The notes: generated by a model not told the origin, from the sequence alone. 64,000 nucleotides of DNA from Volvox africanus (GCA_030268105.1 BSDZ01000112.1:1383501-1447500), one strand, 5' to 3'; numbered from the stretch's first letter, positions 24,201 to 37,071 are shown. Translations and numbers: made by a program.

Positions 24201-24953
24201 GAAGGTGTTGGCTGCAGTCCAGTCTGCGCAGTTGCAAGGACCGGAGATATTGCCGCTTAAATCATTGACTGTTATATTGACAAATAAAAACATTACAAGA
24301 CGGTGGCGCAATCCAACATCAGGAACCTGACTCACCATCCTCGTAGCAACATCTTCTGAAAAGTGGCAGCAGCCTAAGAACGTCCAAACTAATTAGATCC
24401 CGTGTGTCCAAAATATTAGCTTCAAAGTACAAAGAGGAATGGCGATTCATTATGGAAGGGGCACACGTCGTCTCGCAGCGATTTGTAATGAGCATCTCTT
24501 ACCTTCAAGAGACGCATAAACATGGCACATACCCAAAAGCCATGCACTTTGAGACCAATTGCTAATCAAGAGTTTTTGGCGTCTTCAACACAGATAAATA
24601 TTGCTGTAACTGCGGCCCTCTCAGCTCAGGACAGCTGGTACAGGAGCATATTTCCAGTACATAACGTACAAACAACAGATATGTGCCAATACACCCCTCA
24701 ATAGTGCCCTTCTAAGCTCCTTTCCTGGGCTATTTTGGTTATGGCCAACCAGCCAACTATCGATAGTCGGGTAGGGTGCGCAATCCTTTTCCACAGGCTG
24801 GTCCGTTGGCTGAACAACAATGGCAAAAAGTACTCGACTGGTTGATTGATGGCAATCAAAATGCTGACTTTTCGGAGAACTTGCTTCATTTCCGATTTAA
24901 CCTCATTTTTGAGCCCTAGATCGCAAGCTGCAGCTGCGGGATGCCATCATGCG
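21212..24953. other. Region between kinase and GTPase genes, possible 5' exons only
   Basis: Coding-looking minus-strand frames occur at 21694-22038 (Gly run, then SWLGFVGVGGSAETWEQGHA) and around 22480-22665 (ATREDSLVKAWRTVSEIDAL, preceded by a CTATTAG acceptor-like sequence). They could be upstream exons of the kinase gene or a separate gene. I could not join them with consistent phases or recognise a family. The 3' UTR of the GTPase gene should occupy the right part. Confidence 0.35.
24293..24297 (-). terminator. Candidate TGTAA poly(A) signal of the NOG1-like gene
   Basis: TTACA on the plus strand (TGTAA on the minus) lies about 660 bp past the stop at 24954. Position is the only support. 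Confidence 0.35.
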
Positions 24954-27900
24954 TCAGGGACGAGATGGGGATTGCAGCCGGGCAGCCGCCTCCACAGCTG
25001 ACACAATTTCCTCCTCCGCTGTACCGACCGCTGTATCCGTCTCTGCCAACTGAACATGCCCGTTTCCCTTCACTTCCCGCCCTAAGTCAAACTGAACCCT
25101 CAACCCCGCCTCTGCCCTCTCCACTCCCCCTCCTACCCCCACACATTTAGTTGCTTCTGCTAAAAGCGCCTTTGTTGCTGTCAGAGCTGCGTATCCAGCG
25201 CCGCCGCCACCAGTGCTCCCTGAGCATACATCCACCGCTGCCCCCGTCCGTTGTCGCATCAGCGTGTCCGCTGCGGACAAGGTGTCCTGCGGATTGCGCA
25301 AGTCACACTCTTCAGCAAAAAATGACGAAACACTGCATTTAGAAGGCTTGCACTCGCATTGATACGCGGACAGGCAACAGCTGCTAGATAATCATTACAT
25401 CACCGATTAGGGCTTGCTTAAACAGACTGCGAGACTTCAGCTACGGTCGCATTCACACACACACACACTCCGAAGGCGGACCACTACGAAGGGAGACTTC
25501 GTTCGATTTCCTATGATTTAGGCTCTCGTGGGATGGTGCTACGGCAGCTATGATGCGTAAGCCCCTGCAAGGACTCATGCTCAGGCCACTACGGTCCAGG
25601 TCAAGGGCACGGGGTCGCGTGGACGTAGCCCGTACCTGCAGCATGTCTCCCTTGGACAGCACGTCTATCCAGGGCCGGTCGGGAAAGAGCGATTGGACCT
25701 TCCTTTCAGCAGCAAAGTCTGAGGAGTCACGTGGGGAAGGGAAAAGAGGATAACGTGTAACACTACATCGTGTGTTTTTAAGTAGGAAGAGGAAAGCAGA
25801 TAGGCACATGAGCAGAGTCCGGTCCACCCACATACGTTTTCCATAATGTTATTTAGCCGCCGCACCTAGCCGCACTGGCTTTTATGTTCCGTAATCGTAG
25901 TGCAAGTATATCATGTTAAGTTGTGTCCATGTATAACATATAATATATAAAATACATAAATACATTATATTTCATTTTATTATTTATGTGATAGACATGC
26001 AGCGGGGATTTCCACAATGATGGAGCGCAACAACCACTAACCACCATTAGTAGTGTCCCAAGCACGACATGGGGGGAAGCGCCACAACCACAGCGCGCCA
26101 TCAAACAGCCCTGCGCCGAAAGCAACTCTCCCCCATGTAGGCACCGTAATATTAACCCGCAAATTCTGTACAGCTTGGCCCAAAGGAACAACACCACGGC
26201 ATCACGACACAGCCCAGACGGAAGCACATTCCCCACCCACCGTTTCACCCTACACTGTTCCACCCAATAGAAGAAAACACTCGTGAGCCTCTTTGGATCC
26301 GTTTTGTATTGCGCAACGCACCGGGCACACACACATGCGCAAACATACCTCGTTCTACCCTTTGCACCAGTCCCAAGCCCAGTCGCCGGCTACTTTCCGC
26401 ACCTCGGGGGTGCCGCTGGGCAGAATGTTGACGAGACTGCTCTTGCCGACGTTGGGAGCCCCTACTAGCGCCAAGATAGGCAACGATGTGTCTAGGGAGG
26501 GCAACGACCTCAGATTTTTAGCAATCTCTTTGAGCGCGTCTGCGTGTCTGGCGGGCATGACGAACAGGTAAGGGAAAACTAGGTGTAGTCTGGTCGCAAG
26601 CACAGGAAGAAAACAGACGTCAGGGGACACAAGGATACACGGATTCGCAAATACAAGATCGGATCATGCGTTGTGGAGGACTGGTGGAGGGGACTGGGTG
26701 CACGGAGGAAGATCGCCAGAACCTGTTCTTTCTAACCATAGTGGGAGTAATCCAAAACCACTCCCACTATGGCCCCAACCACAGCCCCAGACACATCCCC
26801 AACCCCATACTTTCATGACTCGCGTTCCTAGCCCCCAACGTGTGTCATATTGGACCGGACTTCCGGACCTTGCAGCGCAGCGTGCCCCGGTATCCTACGG
26901 GTCTCCCGTTGCCACCTGCCACCGTGCCCCCGCAGTGAAGACCGCCTCGATGGCCTCCGCTCCTTCCTCAGACAGCGCCGTGGCAGCTGCTTTGTTCGGC
27001 GGGTTGGCGGCCTTGCTGGCAGCACCCTTGCCCACCTCCTGCAACAACAAGCAACAACAAAAACAGGACCCGTGGCAACTTATATAGACGCGGCCGCAGC
27101 ACACCGGATGAACACAGGTCCGTGACGCGCCACGGTGCGTGCAACGGAGTTCACTTTCTGAACTGCGAAATCCAATTCGCGCTACACGCCATTTGAGATC
27201 CAGCTACAATAGTAGAAAACCACATGTATGTGGCACGTGGCATGTAGCATGCGGAATGTGGTTGGCCTTCTCATCCCTCCATGGCTGCGCCGACTCAACC
27301 CAATCCTCCGGCTATTACCCTTCCTCCTGCGGGCCCCGCCTCCTGGTGGATGACTCGTGCCATCAAACTCATCTTGGCACTTCACCAAACGCAATCCACC
27401 TTCTACCGGTGGGATTTCCTTTAAGAGGTGTCGGTTGCGCCAGTGGAAGCGGTGTTGTTGATAACCATGGCAGTGATGTTGGTAACAATGGCAGAAGTGT
27501 TGGTAGCGCTTACTCCGCTCTCCCGTTCTTCCTTCCATTCCAATAAGGAGCTTATCTCCGATATTTGGTCATCTGGCCCTTTCGAGCTTGCATATCGTTC
27601 AGATGCACACATCGTCTCTATCTCTCCATATCCTTCCTGCACCGCTAATCTGCACCACTTTTCGCAGCTCATCCACTCGTTGCAGAGCGGTCCGGTAGGG
27701 CCCCTCCCACACCATTAGCGCCAGCAGCGCCGCCTCGAAGGGGTGCCGCCTTTCAGGGCTGGGGAAAGCCCGAAAGGTAGCGACCCAACGGCACGGACAG
27801 CTCCTTCATCAACAAATCCAAGCGCCGGGCGGCGCGACTGCGAGCCTTCTCCGCCTCATTCTTGATGCCTGGAGCGCCCGGGAGGGGGGAAAGAGGGGGG

Positions 27901-28234
27901 AAGTGAGGGCACACGGGGGAGAAAAGGAGGGCGAGAGGAAGGTAAAGAAAAAGTTAAGGAGGAATGGAAGGGCAGACAGCGAAGTTGAGGAGGGTGTCTG
28001 AGAGCCTCAATGCTAACACGGCATCTCAGTACCATGAAAATTTTCCTCAAACGTAAGGCACGAAAACCCAAAGATACGATGCCAAGGTGGTGCAGTGCGC
28101 TCTGTATACGTCCTCCCTGCCAGACAGCGACATGCCAGTCATACCTGCGAAGGGCGTCACCCGGCTGGCTAGCTTCCTTGCGTTCTGCAGGTGCTCCTGG
28201 GAAAGCATCACGTGGGGGACACCCGGCAGCTGGC
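24954..28234 (-). CDS. Plastid NOG1-like GTPase (PDE318 type), apparently damaged
   Basis: Minus-strand exons: 28145-28234 (QLPGVPHVMLSQEHLQNARK), 27659-27868 (RRLDLLMKELSVPLGRYL, HPFEAALLALM, RVDELRK), 26923-27038, 26394-26547 (Walker A: ALVGAPNVGKSSLVNILPSG), about 25643-25721 (RPWIDVLSKGDMLQ, the G4 motif as SKGD) and a C-terminal exon ending at 24954. The order matches NOG1/Obg-type GTPases, closest to the plant plastid form PDE318, which is involved in chloroplast development. Phases agree across the first three junctions. Two problems stand out. Exon 27659-27868 needs a 1-base shift at a C run near 27763 to go from LSGFP to PERRHPFE. The interval 25722-26393 shows no G2 threonine motif or G3 DTPG, and the phase across it does not close. 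The protein may be non-functional, or the assembly may be faulty. The 5' end, including any transit peptide, is not resolved; an open frame continues to about 28583. Confidence 0.65.
25916..26000. other. Very AT-rich block in the NOG1-like gene interval
   Basis: Made of words such as ataatatataaaatacataa, unlike the GC-rich surroundings. It sits where the exons for the middle of the G domain would be expected, so it may mark a deletion or insertion scar. Confidence 0.4.
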
Positions 28235-28583
28235 CTGAGGACGCGGGGCACAGAAAGGCCGTCGGAGGGTTTACAAACAATAGAGAGGAGGAATCGGAGT
28301 CGGGCCCACCCGAAATATCACCACCACCTTTCGCCAAAGAGCTGTCCACGAGTTGAGCCAAGCACGAGGTAAGAAAACGTACGAGGATAAAGAATATCGA
28401 ACACGAACGTGCGCCATTTGGAGGATGCAGGGGAAGATGGGGATTCGAGTGAGAGCAGAGAAAGCGCCAGAGAGCCGAAGGGGTGATGGCCGTGGGCGTG
28501 GGCTCAATACCCGACCGAAGTCGCCATGCCGGGGCCCTTCGTCTCCGGGCTTCCGTTGCACTCGCAATGCCCCCCCCATGCAC

Positions 28584-29444
28584 CGTCCGTCCGCATCAGG
28601 GCCTTCATAGCCATTACGCCAGGAAGCCAGGGACAGACAGCGCGACGTACCGTATTGCAGCAGGAGGCAGGGGGCCCCCGGAAAATTAGGCGCCGGACGT
28701 GTAGCCGGTAGATCCCACGTCATGTTGAATAACTGCCCTTCTCACAACACTTCCAGTATCTAACTTCAATGTTTCTTAATCCATCATCTCTTTTGCGTAG
28801 ATGCCTTGGGCAATTGAAGGTGGGCCTTCGTAAAACAATGGCGGAAGCGTAGGTGGCGCTAGCATGCGAACAGCAGGATGAATTCCCATTCAGAGCGACT
28901 CGCAGCCACAATAGCCCACACAGGCACGCACCCAAACACACATGCGCACGCACGCACGCACCTACAAACCGGCGCCGCTGCTCCTCTGCGTCCTCCTCTT
29001 CCATTGCCAATGTGTCACTATCATTCGCCGACCGACCGGTGCTCCTTGGTAATTCAGCAGGCTGCGATCTTATAAAACGAGGTGGCACAGCCGCGGTATT
29101 GGTGGCAGACCGAGGCAGCCGTGCGGGACTTGCAGAAGCTGCAGGGCGAGCCACCGCCAGGCATCATGCGCAGCTACGGCTGCTCGCTCTAGAGCCGTAA
29201 TCTGGCGGTGGCCAGGACAGACACGGAGAGCCAGCACTGAGGTTTGGGCCACAGTAGAAGCTGCCGTAGGACTAACGGCTGTATTTGATGGCGTGCCACT
29301 AAACTCGTTGATCGAGTTTACCAACCACCGAACCATGGCGGATCAAAGCATGGATCAGAATGTTGAAATGCGCAAGACAGGTCGCTTGCCAAATGCCAAA
29401 GTTTGCATATTCGTAGTTCTAACCATGATAATGAGTTACCTGGT
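28584..29444. other. Intergenic sequence upstream of the NOG1-like gene
   Basis: It should hold the promoter of the minus-strand GTPase gene. Apart from a (gcac)n-type microsatellite at about 28924-28962, I see nothing recognisable. Confidence 0.4.
28924..28962. repeat. CA/GCAC-type microsatellite
   Basis: Imperfect gcac and acac repeats ending in three perfect gcac-acgc units. Confidence 0.75.
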
Positions 29445-30008
29445 TTAGTCTGCACAAAGCTCATTAAGGCATAGAGCATATGTCCTTTGCGGCCCTTTGC
29501 CTAGACCAAACATGCAACATGACGCTTTGGTGAACACCCACTTCATTGGCTCAGGCTTGGCGCCTTCCGGTGGTTTCGGCAGGGTCCACACATGATTCAC
29601 GCGGATTGATGCCATCTCGTCCATTGCCTGCTTCCACATCTCAGCAGCGGGAGACCGTATAGCCTCCTCATACATGCTTAGAACAGATGACTCGGCTACA
29701 AGAGTTAATCACGTCGGTGGTACCCCTTTGTTAGCACGTGCAGACTGCCACACTGCAGGCTCAGGTGGTCTCTCCTCTGTGGTCTTACTCAACCTCGGCT
29801 AGGAAGCATTCCAGCGGCTGCACCTAGCGCAATCATCTCCCCAGCTACCGTTGCTGACGGGATAGGAATTATCCGACGCTCCCACGGGACGTGCAACGCT
29901 ATGTGAACCCCCACCGGACTCAGGGCCATGTGAGCTCGACGCACCCGGGCTGTCGCTGCCCAAGCCATGTCCGCCGGACTCTACCATGGACCCCCAAACA
30001 CTTGTCAC
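29445..30008 (-). mobile_element. Copia relic: start of reverse transcriptase and linker
   Basis: On the minus strand, EMWKQAMDEMASIRVNHVWT followed by LPKPPEG and PMKWVF is the classic start of a Copia reverse transcriptase (W-x-x-AM-x-E, N-x-W-x-L-x-x-PP-x-G, K-W-VF). Similarity stops at about 29517, so the rest of RT is missing. The sequence upstream on that strand (29700-30008), rich in Ser, Gly and Pro, fits the integrase-RT linker. Its sequence differs from the element at 39,978-44,233, so it is another family or a much older copy. Confidence 0.7.
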
Positions 30009-33000
30009 ACTTACTCATTGACAGCCCTCTTCCAGCCAGGCTCAGTCCTGCTGGAAAACGCACATCAGGTGACCTCTCATCAGGTCCCTCTTCCAGCCAA
30101 GCTGGGCATCTTCCTCTTCCACTTGAGCTGGTCATACCTGTAGAGGAAACACTTCGCGCACACCCTCGTATGGTGTCGCCTCACAAACATGGACATCGGC
30201 CGCCAACAGCCCAACCCAGGGCCTCTCAAGCGGCTGCTTCGTCTGCCCTACACAAGGGCACTCAGACCTCAGATCTCTGACGCTCTCAGCCTTAAAGAAC
30301 AGTCAATAGCTCCAGCATCTAGTCACACACAGGCCAAGCAGCTGATCTGCCTCATGCCCGATTGAGGGAATTAGCTACGTTTCCTCAATATGAAACAAGA
30401 CTCACAAATGCCTGCACCCTAGATGCCTTCACATATCCCTCAAGCGAGGTCCATGGCTCCGCAGGCACATAGATTGCCTTAAACCGCTATGGGGTGCTCT
30501 GGCAAAACAACACAATAAAGCAGCTACCAAAACATCTCCGGAACATCTCTGAACTGTTATCTTAGGAGATAGCTGAGACCCACCTCGCTCGAACAACCGC
30601 ATTTTACATGGATTATCCACAAGCACTGCTCTCATACAGCATATGGCTTGCCCACAAAGGCGCGCATGGCTTCGTGTATTACACAACAACATTTGTTTTC
30701 GCGCCGCGCGCAAAGGGAAAAGCCACCCTCCTTTCATACAAGGATTAGGAAGACCCTGACACATTAATTATAACACGCTCGCGTGTTGGAGGTGCGTGTG
30801 GTTTGAGCCGATTCATTACCATTTTCCCTTTACTCCTTCCATGGTATTTTGTGCTGCATTCGCACAAGACCTGGTAAAATGATGTGCGCTATGGACAAAT
30901 ACGCTCCCAACATGTTACGGGGACCCTCTGAAACGTTTGCTCCTTATTCTGGGCTCAGGCGAGGCCATTCTTAGATGCTACGGAGACAGAATTCCGGGGA
31001 CACACCCAGGAAAGTTAATAGGAGAAATAGGAACAAACAGATACCTAACTGCTGAGGACACTCCGGTCAATAAAACAGTGCAAGCATACAGCTACACCCC
31101 GTTATAGCTCACAGACCCGACATGCTCCGCCCGTCATTCAGTCCAAGTAATAAATACGCATCGAGTAGGCGCATGTCATACCACACGTAAGCATGAATGG
31201 GGGCCCTGTAAAAGCATCTGCCTGGATCGCTGATGACGTGAACGTCTCTGTGCAATGTTGACACGTCACGCGCGGAAGAGAGATGGTGCCAGAGCCGAGA
31301 AAACTCATGTAGCAGACATCCGTCGATGATTCTGTTCGGCCCGCTGTTATGGGATCATGGAAGCAGGCGTGCTGGCTGCACCACATTTCATGTTGTGCTG
31401 CTACACACCGTTGAATTTGCTGCAAAACCAATGCATTGAGCGTTGCATCCCGTGCATGCCTCAGCCCCGCTGTGGAGATCAGTTCTTCTTTAATTCTCGG
31501 GGCTTCGCTGCCCACGCTGCGTCCGCTGCAGCCACGCGGTCCGACCAAAACCGTCCGTCTGGGGGTGAGACATACGGCACTCCACCTTCTGGGTCCGCCC
31601 GAACGCAATCACGCCGTTGCCGCTTAGCAACATTTGTGGCATGCGTGCGGGAAACCCACTGCCCTGGCCTGGCTGCACCACTTCTCGTACGAGGCAAAGG
31701 TCGCGGCACGGGCTCTTGAGGTTGTGGTTGATTGCGTTTGGAGGCTTCCTAATTTTTTTGACATCTAAATTTGAAAACGTCTCAAGGATACGTTTAATTA
31801 TTCGGCCCCTGTGGAATGCTGTGCAACTACAACCATTGCCCGGTATCGCATAGGTTTAGGTCATCAGTGCATTTGGTTGGAAAACCAATAAAGTATGATC
31901 GATATATGCAAGCCAAATAGCAAAATGCTGCACAATAGAGCAAGCGTGGTATGACGCAATCTGACCGAGAGACCTTGCTGTTGCAATCGTTGCCTGTTAT
32001 CGAGCCCAATCATTACCAGGGCCTCTGCAACGATGTGGCAGATGCGAACCTGCCGATCCGGTCAAATTAATTATCTATTGACTGCATTCTGAAAGGGCGT
32101 GAGGATTATATTGTGCGTAATTTTTGCTCGTCCTTGACCGCCCATGAAGCATTACTTAATCCATCGAGGCACCTTATGTTCAATAATGCAGTAGCGGCTT
32201 GGAAGGTAGTTGGACGCATTAGACGCACTAAGCCCTCATTACCCCCCGACTGGGCCTAAGAGGCAGGTCACCCAAGTATAAATACCCTATCCGTGCTCGT
32301 GGCAAAGGGGGTTGGTGCTGCCATGAATTCATGGCAGCTCGACATGAGTCCCGACGGGCCCCATGCTAAATGCCGTGCATCACGTAGTTGCATCAGTCGA
32401 CCAATAAACCCTTCGTGGCTACCGACGGGGTGTTGCGACAGCCTCGAGAAATCTAGGCCTATAACTAAACCTTTAGCTGACTCGTGGCTTGTGAAGTAGG
32501 CGGCTACCAAACGGGGTCGACGCGCGTAATTGAACCCTACGGTATAAAGCATCGCCAAGTGTGCCGCGTGCATTAGCGTGCCATCTGCAAGGATTATTAG
32601 ATGGGGAAGAAATTACACGCGGAAATTTGTTTTGAAAACCGTACATATGCAGCTAAGTTGACCAATCTAAGTACAGAACTGGGTTTGGCCTATCATAAAA
32701 CGGTGTCGCTCCTAAAGTTGATTGCAGTTCTGGGCGGGCCGAGATCGGCAGGTCGCTAGAGGTTCAGAGCTCCACCACCAAAATCAACGACCATCACGGC
32801 CACCGGACCACGTAAAACGGTAGCTTGTCGCTCGTCCGCCGAACGACTTAGCAAAAGAGCAAATATGTAACATAAGGAAACCGAAAGGTAAACAAGGCAA
32901 GCATCAAAACTTTGTTTGGAAGCTACCGAACTTACCGAGCCTTTTCTTGCTCCACGATTCTCACGATTAACCGCGCATAGGTTGCTGTCGTGATTTCTTT

Positions 33001-33305
33001 TCAATAGACGACGATATTCAAGGCATGGCTTGCCCGCTGCACATAAAGGTGCCAGCGGGCAAAGTATTATCCTGCAGTAGTCCAGTGCTTTCATGCAGAA
33101 TCTGTGATCAAAGGCTTCGAAAGGAGGCTATTGGTAAGGCAGGAGTCATAGAGCATGGTGGAAGCTCCACGCCAGGTCTTCGCGGTTTCTGTGTGCGGTT
33201 CAGCCATCTTCGCCCTTCGCTGCTTGCCCTGTGAATGTGACCGCAGTTGCATGTGCATACGAAAACTCCATAAGCTCCAATATCGTTACAACCTCCCGGG
33301 CTGAG
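30009..33305. other. Gene-poor stretch
   Basis: No protein family, RNA gene or clear repeat was recognised on either strand. A possible small upstream exon of the next gene lies at about 33099-33132 (AG before ATC TGT GAT CAA, then a GTAAGG donor). Parts of 30009-30770 may be further decayed Copia sequence, but I cannot show it. Confidence 0.35.
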
Positions 33306-34107
33306 CCTGACACTGTCAAAGGTGGGAAGATGAAGGTCAAGGTCACTCCGCCACGTGAAGTCTCTCAGCCTCCGTCCCCACCGTCACTCATCCATAGCCC
33401 TGTATACGTACAAAAGGCGCTAATGAAATCGTCGGTGAGTGGAAGCCTGGGGCTAGCCGCCAAACTACGATAGGGGTCATAGCCCAGCGCGTGTACGTCA
33501 TTTTTTTGCTATGATGCATCGGATCATGTCCGCAGGCCGATTCAACGACTGTGTCAGTGGCGTCGACCTCGAACTCACCGCTCTCGGACGTAGACCAGGA
33601 GAAGGACAGTAACAGCCTGCTATGGGCCTTGAAGCAGTAAGTACGGGCTAGGAGGGTAATGCGAGCTAGCCAAGAACTAACCCTATGGCAATTTTGACGT
33701 TCCAACCCACATGTGCTGCGTCGCTGTACGTTTTTGCAGTCATGTCCTCCATGTTTCTTCACATATCCGCATGCAGGGTGGACCGCTCCTTAGATGAGCT
33801 GGAGCAGAATCCCCTGCCGCTTCAGAGGGAAATCTATGAACTAAGCCGTAGCCCCGTTGGCACGGCGACCTCTTCGGCGTTCACCGCCGCCGCCCGGGTG
33901 ACTGTGGCCGCAACGAAGGAGGCGGTCAAGGCGGCGGTGCCAGTGGGCCAGTGGGTGATTACGGAGGGCACTAAAGCCGCGATATCGCTAATGACGCGTG
34001 CCATGGAAGAGAGCGCCAAGAAGCAGAAGCAGCCAGGGATTTCGGCAAGCAGCAGTGGTGGGTCTGGCAAGCAGGCTGGTAAGAATGTTGAGATACAGCG
34101 CAAGTAA
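33306..34107 (+). CDS. Unrecognised protein, last three exons
   Basis: I do not recognise the family. Exons 33306-33434, 33536-33636 and 33777-34107 join with consistent phases: the first ends phase 0 (ALMKSS|GTGAGT), the second ends CA|GTAAGT and the third supplies G. The visible C-terminal part has a Lys/Pro-rich start (KMKVKVTPPREVSQPPSPP), a Ser/Thr-rich exon, then a charged helix (VDRSLDELEQNPLPLQREIY) and an Ala-rich helical stretch (AAARVTVAATKEAVKAAVPV) before a basic, Gly/Ser-rich tail ending in a stop. The Ala-rich part could be amphipathic rather than a true membrane segment. Upstream exons are probably missing. Confidence 0.6.
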
Positions 34108-36603
34108 GAGCCCAGCGCAGCCGCCTGGGGCCCCAGGGTGCGGGCTGCACCAGCGCATAGCTGGTTGAGTACCAAGCAGTAGCTGAGTTGGGTTGAAATA
34201 GGTTCGTCAACGGCACGGCGCCTGTCGGGTTGAATCCGTTGCTTTTGCCTGAGATGCACAAGTACGTGTGGATGAAATGTTGCAGCATAGGGTCTGCGGT
34301 CTGAGGGTCTGAGGGTCTTACTTTGCTAATTAAACTATACTTGCTATGCAAGTGCCGGCGCGGTGCCCTTGGGATATCGACGGTCTCATTTTGCAGGTCA
34401 AAGGGACAAACGCCCTCAACAGATGTTTTTCTTGGCTTTGGGAACAAGATATGTGTCGTTGTGCTTGGGCGGAGCCGTAGCTGGGCTGTGAAGGGTGGAT
34501 GACTCCACTGCAGTCCATGTTGGGATGCTGTTGGCTTGCCCTATGTTGCGCATTTGTCTTTGGGATTAGGTTTTTATATGGTTTGTCCCGTGTAGTTCGC
34601 TCACCCGTTTGTGCAGGTAGCAATCATCTGCGAGCAGCACTGTTAGCACTCTTGCGGTCGATGGTGTTCGCCTGCCAAGAGGTAGAAGCGAGCGTATTCG
34701 GGTGGAGTAATGTAGACGTTTTTAGGGTTGCGGACGAGCCTGTTGCTGGGACATGTCAAATCAATTAGAGAGTGGTGAGACGATAAGTATGCGGAGCCAG
34801 ACATTTTGAGGAACCGCCTGCCTTCGTGTGCATCAGGCCGAGTGTGTGCAGATACTCTCAAGATTGCAGATGCTGCTTTTTCCGTCATGGAGCAACTGTG
34901 GTACGTCCCATACGTCCGAAATATGCGAAGTTGTCGTTTGGTTTGCTTGTAAAGCGATGTTCACTCGCTCTGGCAGCGGCCGTCGATCCAAGGTCAACAT
35001 GGTTCCCACGGTGCTCCTAGGTCGCTGTTGCTTTTCCCCTGATGGTCATGAGTGTCCACATGTTCAGGTGTGAACTGAGCAGTGAAGCTGCATGACCTGG
35101 TATGAGGGAGGGACGGAAAGTATACTGAGTTTCTGGGCGAGGGAATTCTGGAACAATAGGCATGGTGCACCCAACGTCGCGTTGAGGGGCCTGTTGACAT
35201 GACAGACATGTTGCAGCCAACGTCACGTTGAGGGGCTGTGGCTTGGACCGGCATGACTCGAGGGTTTCAAGAAGAATGCTCGAGTTGAATGTAAGCACAC
35301 GATGCCGCTGTGAATGCAGTACGTAGCCAGCTTTCCGCAGGTCATTGCGGCATTTACCTACATCGACCACTGTGCAGAGCTGGGATGAGTGTGCCATGTA
35401 TGTACGATTTTCGTCAGGGGAGTTATAAAGAAGTTGTTATGCTTCACGTCAAGGATGTGGTACCTTCCTCTCGGCTCGTATTTGGTTTTGTTTGGGGTAG
35501 GAATGCACGAAGCATTGCTCGAGTACATACTTTACAGTCTTGATTGATGTGGGTTTTTGAGTATTTCTTGCTGTTTCCTATGTCGATGAACATAGAAAAA
35601 CATGTTCGCCTGCAGCGAGCTGGCGACCTGACGGGTTGACTGGCGTCATGTCATCGTGCAGCACTTCTCGTCACTATAACGTAGCCTGGGGGCTCGTGAG
35701 AAGGCTCTACTTTAGAGAATTTGCTGCCTTATAGCTGTAGTGCGCGTGCACGATGAGCTGCGAGGCATAAAAATGAACTGCAGCATGCTTCTCCCGCGTT
35801 TTGGCGCTGCATGCATACGGACGGGTTTACGGCGCAGACCCGATGGTAAGGATTAGGCAACAACCTATGCTGGTTGTCGATGTGAATGGTCGTTGTCGTA
35901 CGTACACTATCCGCAGGCTTGGCCACAGGTTTTCGGGAGCTAGGAGCAGCGCCTGCATGTCCCTTGGGTGTACGTGCATGGTACGGGGTCACGTGACTAT
36001 CTGGGCGATGTTTTGCGTAAGGCCAGGGCAGCAGATGCCTGCGTTACAAGAAGGGACTGAGATAATCCATATGGTATTAAGATTCTGTGAGTTGCCTCGA
36101 GATTGCCTGATTCACGTGTTGGGAATGGCTTGGGAATGGCTATCAATGACCCCATGCTGGTTCAGGCTTATCCTAATATAACCCTCGTCTCGGTTTATTG
36201 ACTATGGGATAGCTGAAATGCACTTCGCGCTTTAAGCACTATCAACTATGTAATACAGTTTGCAAATAAATAATTGCAAAGCTGATTTATGAGGTTACGA
36301 CCCAAGGGACGGGTAGTACTCCAGGTACAAGATTAAAATACCCACCGCACGGCATTACTGTCATTTACGAGTTTTGTGCCATGGAAGATCCTTCCAGTCC
36401 TTAATATCAACAGCTCCTTTCTGTACATGCATTGACTGTTTGCAAAGTATTACGTGATATCCGTAGCTGATCCTTTGCATAGGGTCCGTGTTATGCCTGG
36501 ATTTTCGACTTGCATGTACAACTAAAAATTAAATTTAAACTTAAGTGAGAAGGCCAATTCACAAAAGCTGGGGATGGGCGTTCCCACCTTGTTTGCATTT
36601 CAG
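34108..36603. other. 3' UTR and unresolved interval
   Basis: It begins with the 3' UTR of the preceding gene (candidate TGTAA at 34948-34952). Open frames at 34499-34768 and 35801-36181 show no family motif. Upstream exons of the next gene must lie here, but I could not define them. Confidence 0.35.
34948..34952 (+). terminator. Candidate TGTAA poly(A) signal
   Basis: The first TGTAA I see after the stop at 34105-34107, about 840 bp downstream. The evidence is positional only. Confidence 0.3.
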
Positions 36604-36901
36604 AAACGTCATAGCACGGTTCAGTACCAAAAAGGATGATGGCACTTGGGATGCTGAGGACGCCCTGTTGCTGCGTGAGAAATTGCGACTGTTGAGGGAC
36701 GAAACTAGTCAAGCAGGGGTCGTAATCGTGTTGGGTATCACCTGTCAATTGGTTGCATTGTATGTACTTTTACTAATTCTTTATCGTGCCGTTTGCGCGG
36801 TGTGGAGTGTCGTCAGCCCCGCTCAGCTATCGATTTTGAAAATACCCGCTATTGAATCACCTTCTTGTCCCGAGCTCCCCGCACAGCCTACCTGCGCATG
36901 A
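36604..36901 (+). CDS. Last exon of an unrecognised protein with a C-terminal membrane helix
   Basis: A strong acceptor (pyrimidines, then GCATTTCAG) precedes an open frame whose codon phase needs two bases from an upstream exon. The exon encodes a charged helix (AEDALLLREKLRLLRDETSQ) directly followed by a hydrophobic segment of about 27 residues (from AGVVIVLGITCQLVALYVLL), then a short Pro/Ser-rich tail ending CPELPAQPTCA and a stop. A helix followed by a single C-terminal membrane span suggests a membrane-anchored protein facing the cytosol, but the family is unknown. Confidence 0.5.
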
Positions 36902-37071
36902 CGTTTCGTTGAGATGTTGAGCTCCGACATAGTATTGATTATTGTTCGGCTAGTTCGTCGTCTGGTGAAAAGAAACAGCTCTAGAAATGCATATCCTCTG
37001 GGGGTCGAATCAATGCAGGCAGGGGGCGTGTAGAAGGGAACACGACCTGACGTAAGCATGGGAGTCCACGA

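Noticed and set aside
30009..30770. Possible extension of the 29.5-kb Copia relic into integrase
   Set aside because: Isolated words resemble Copia, but no integrase motif could be placed.
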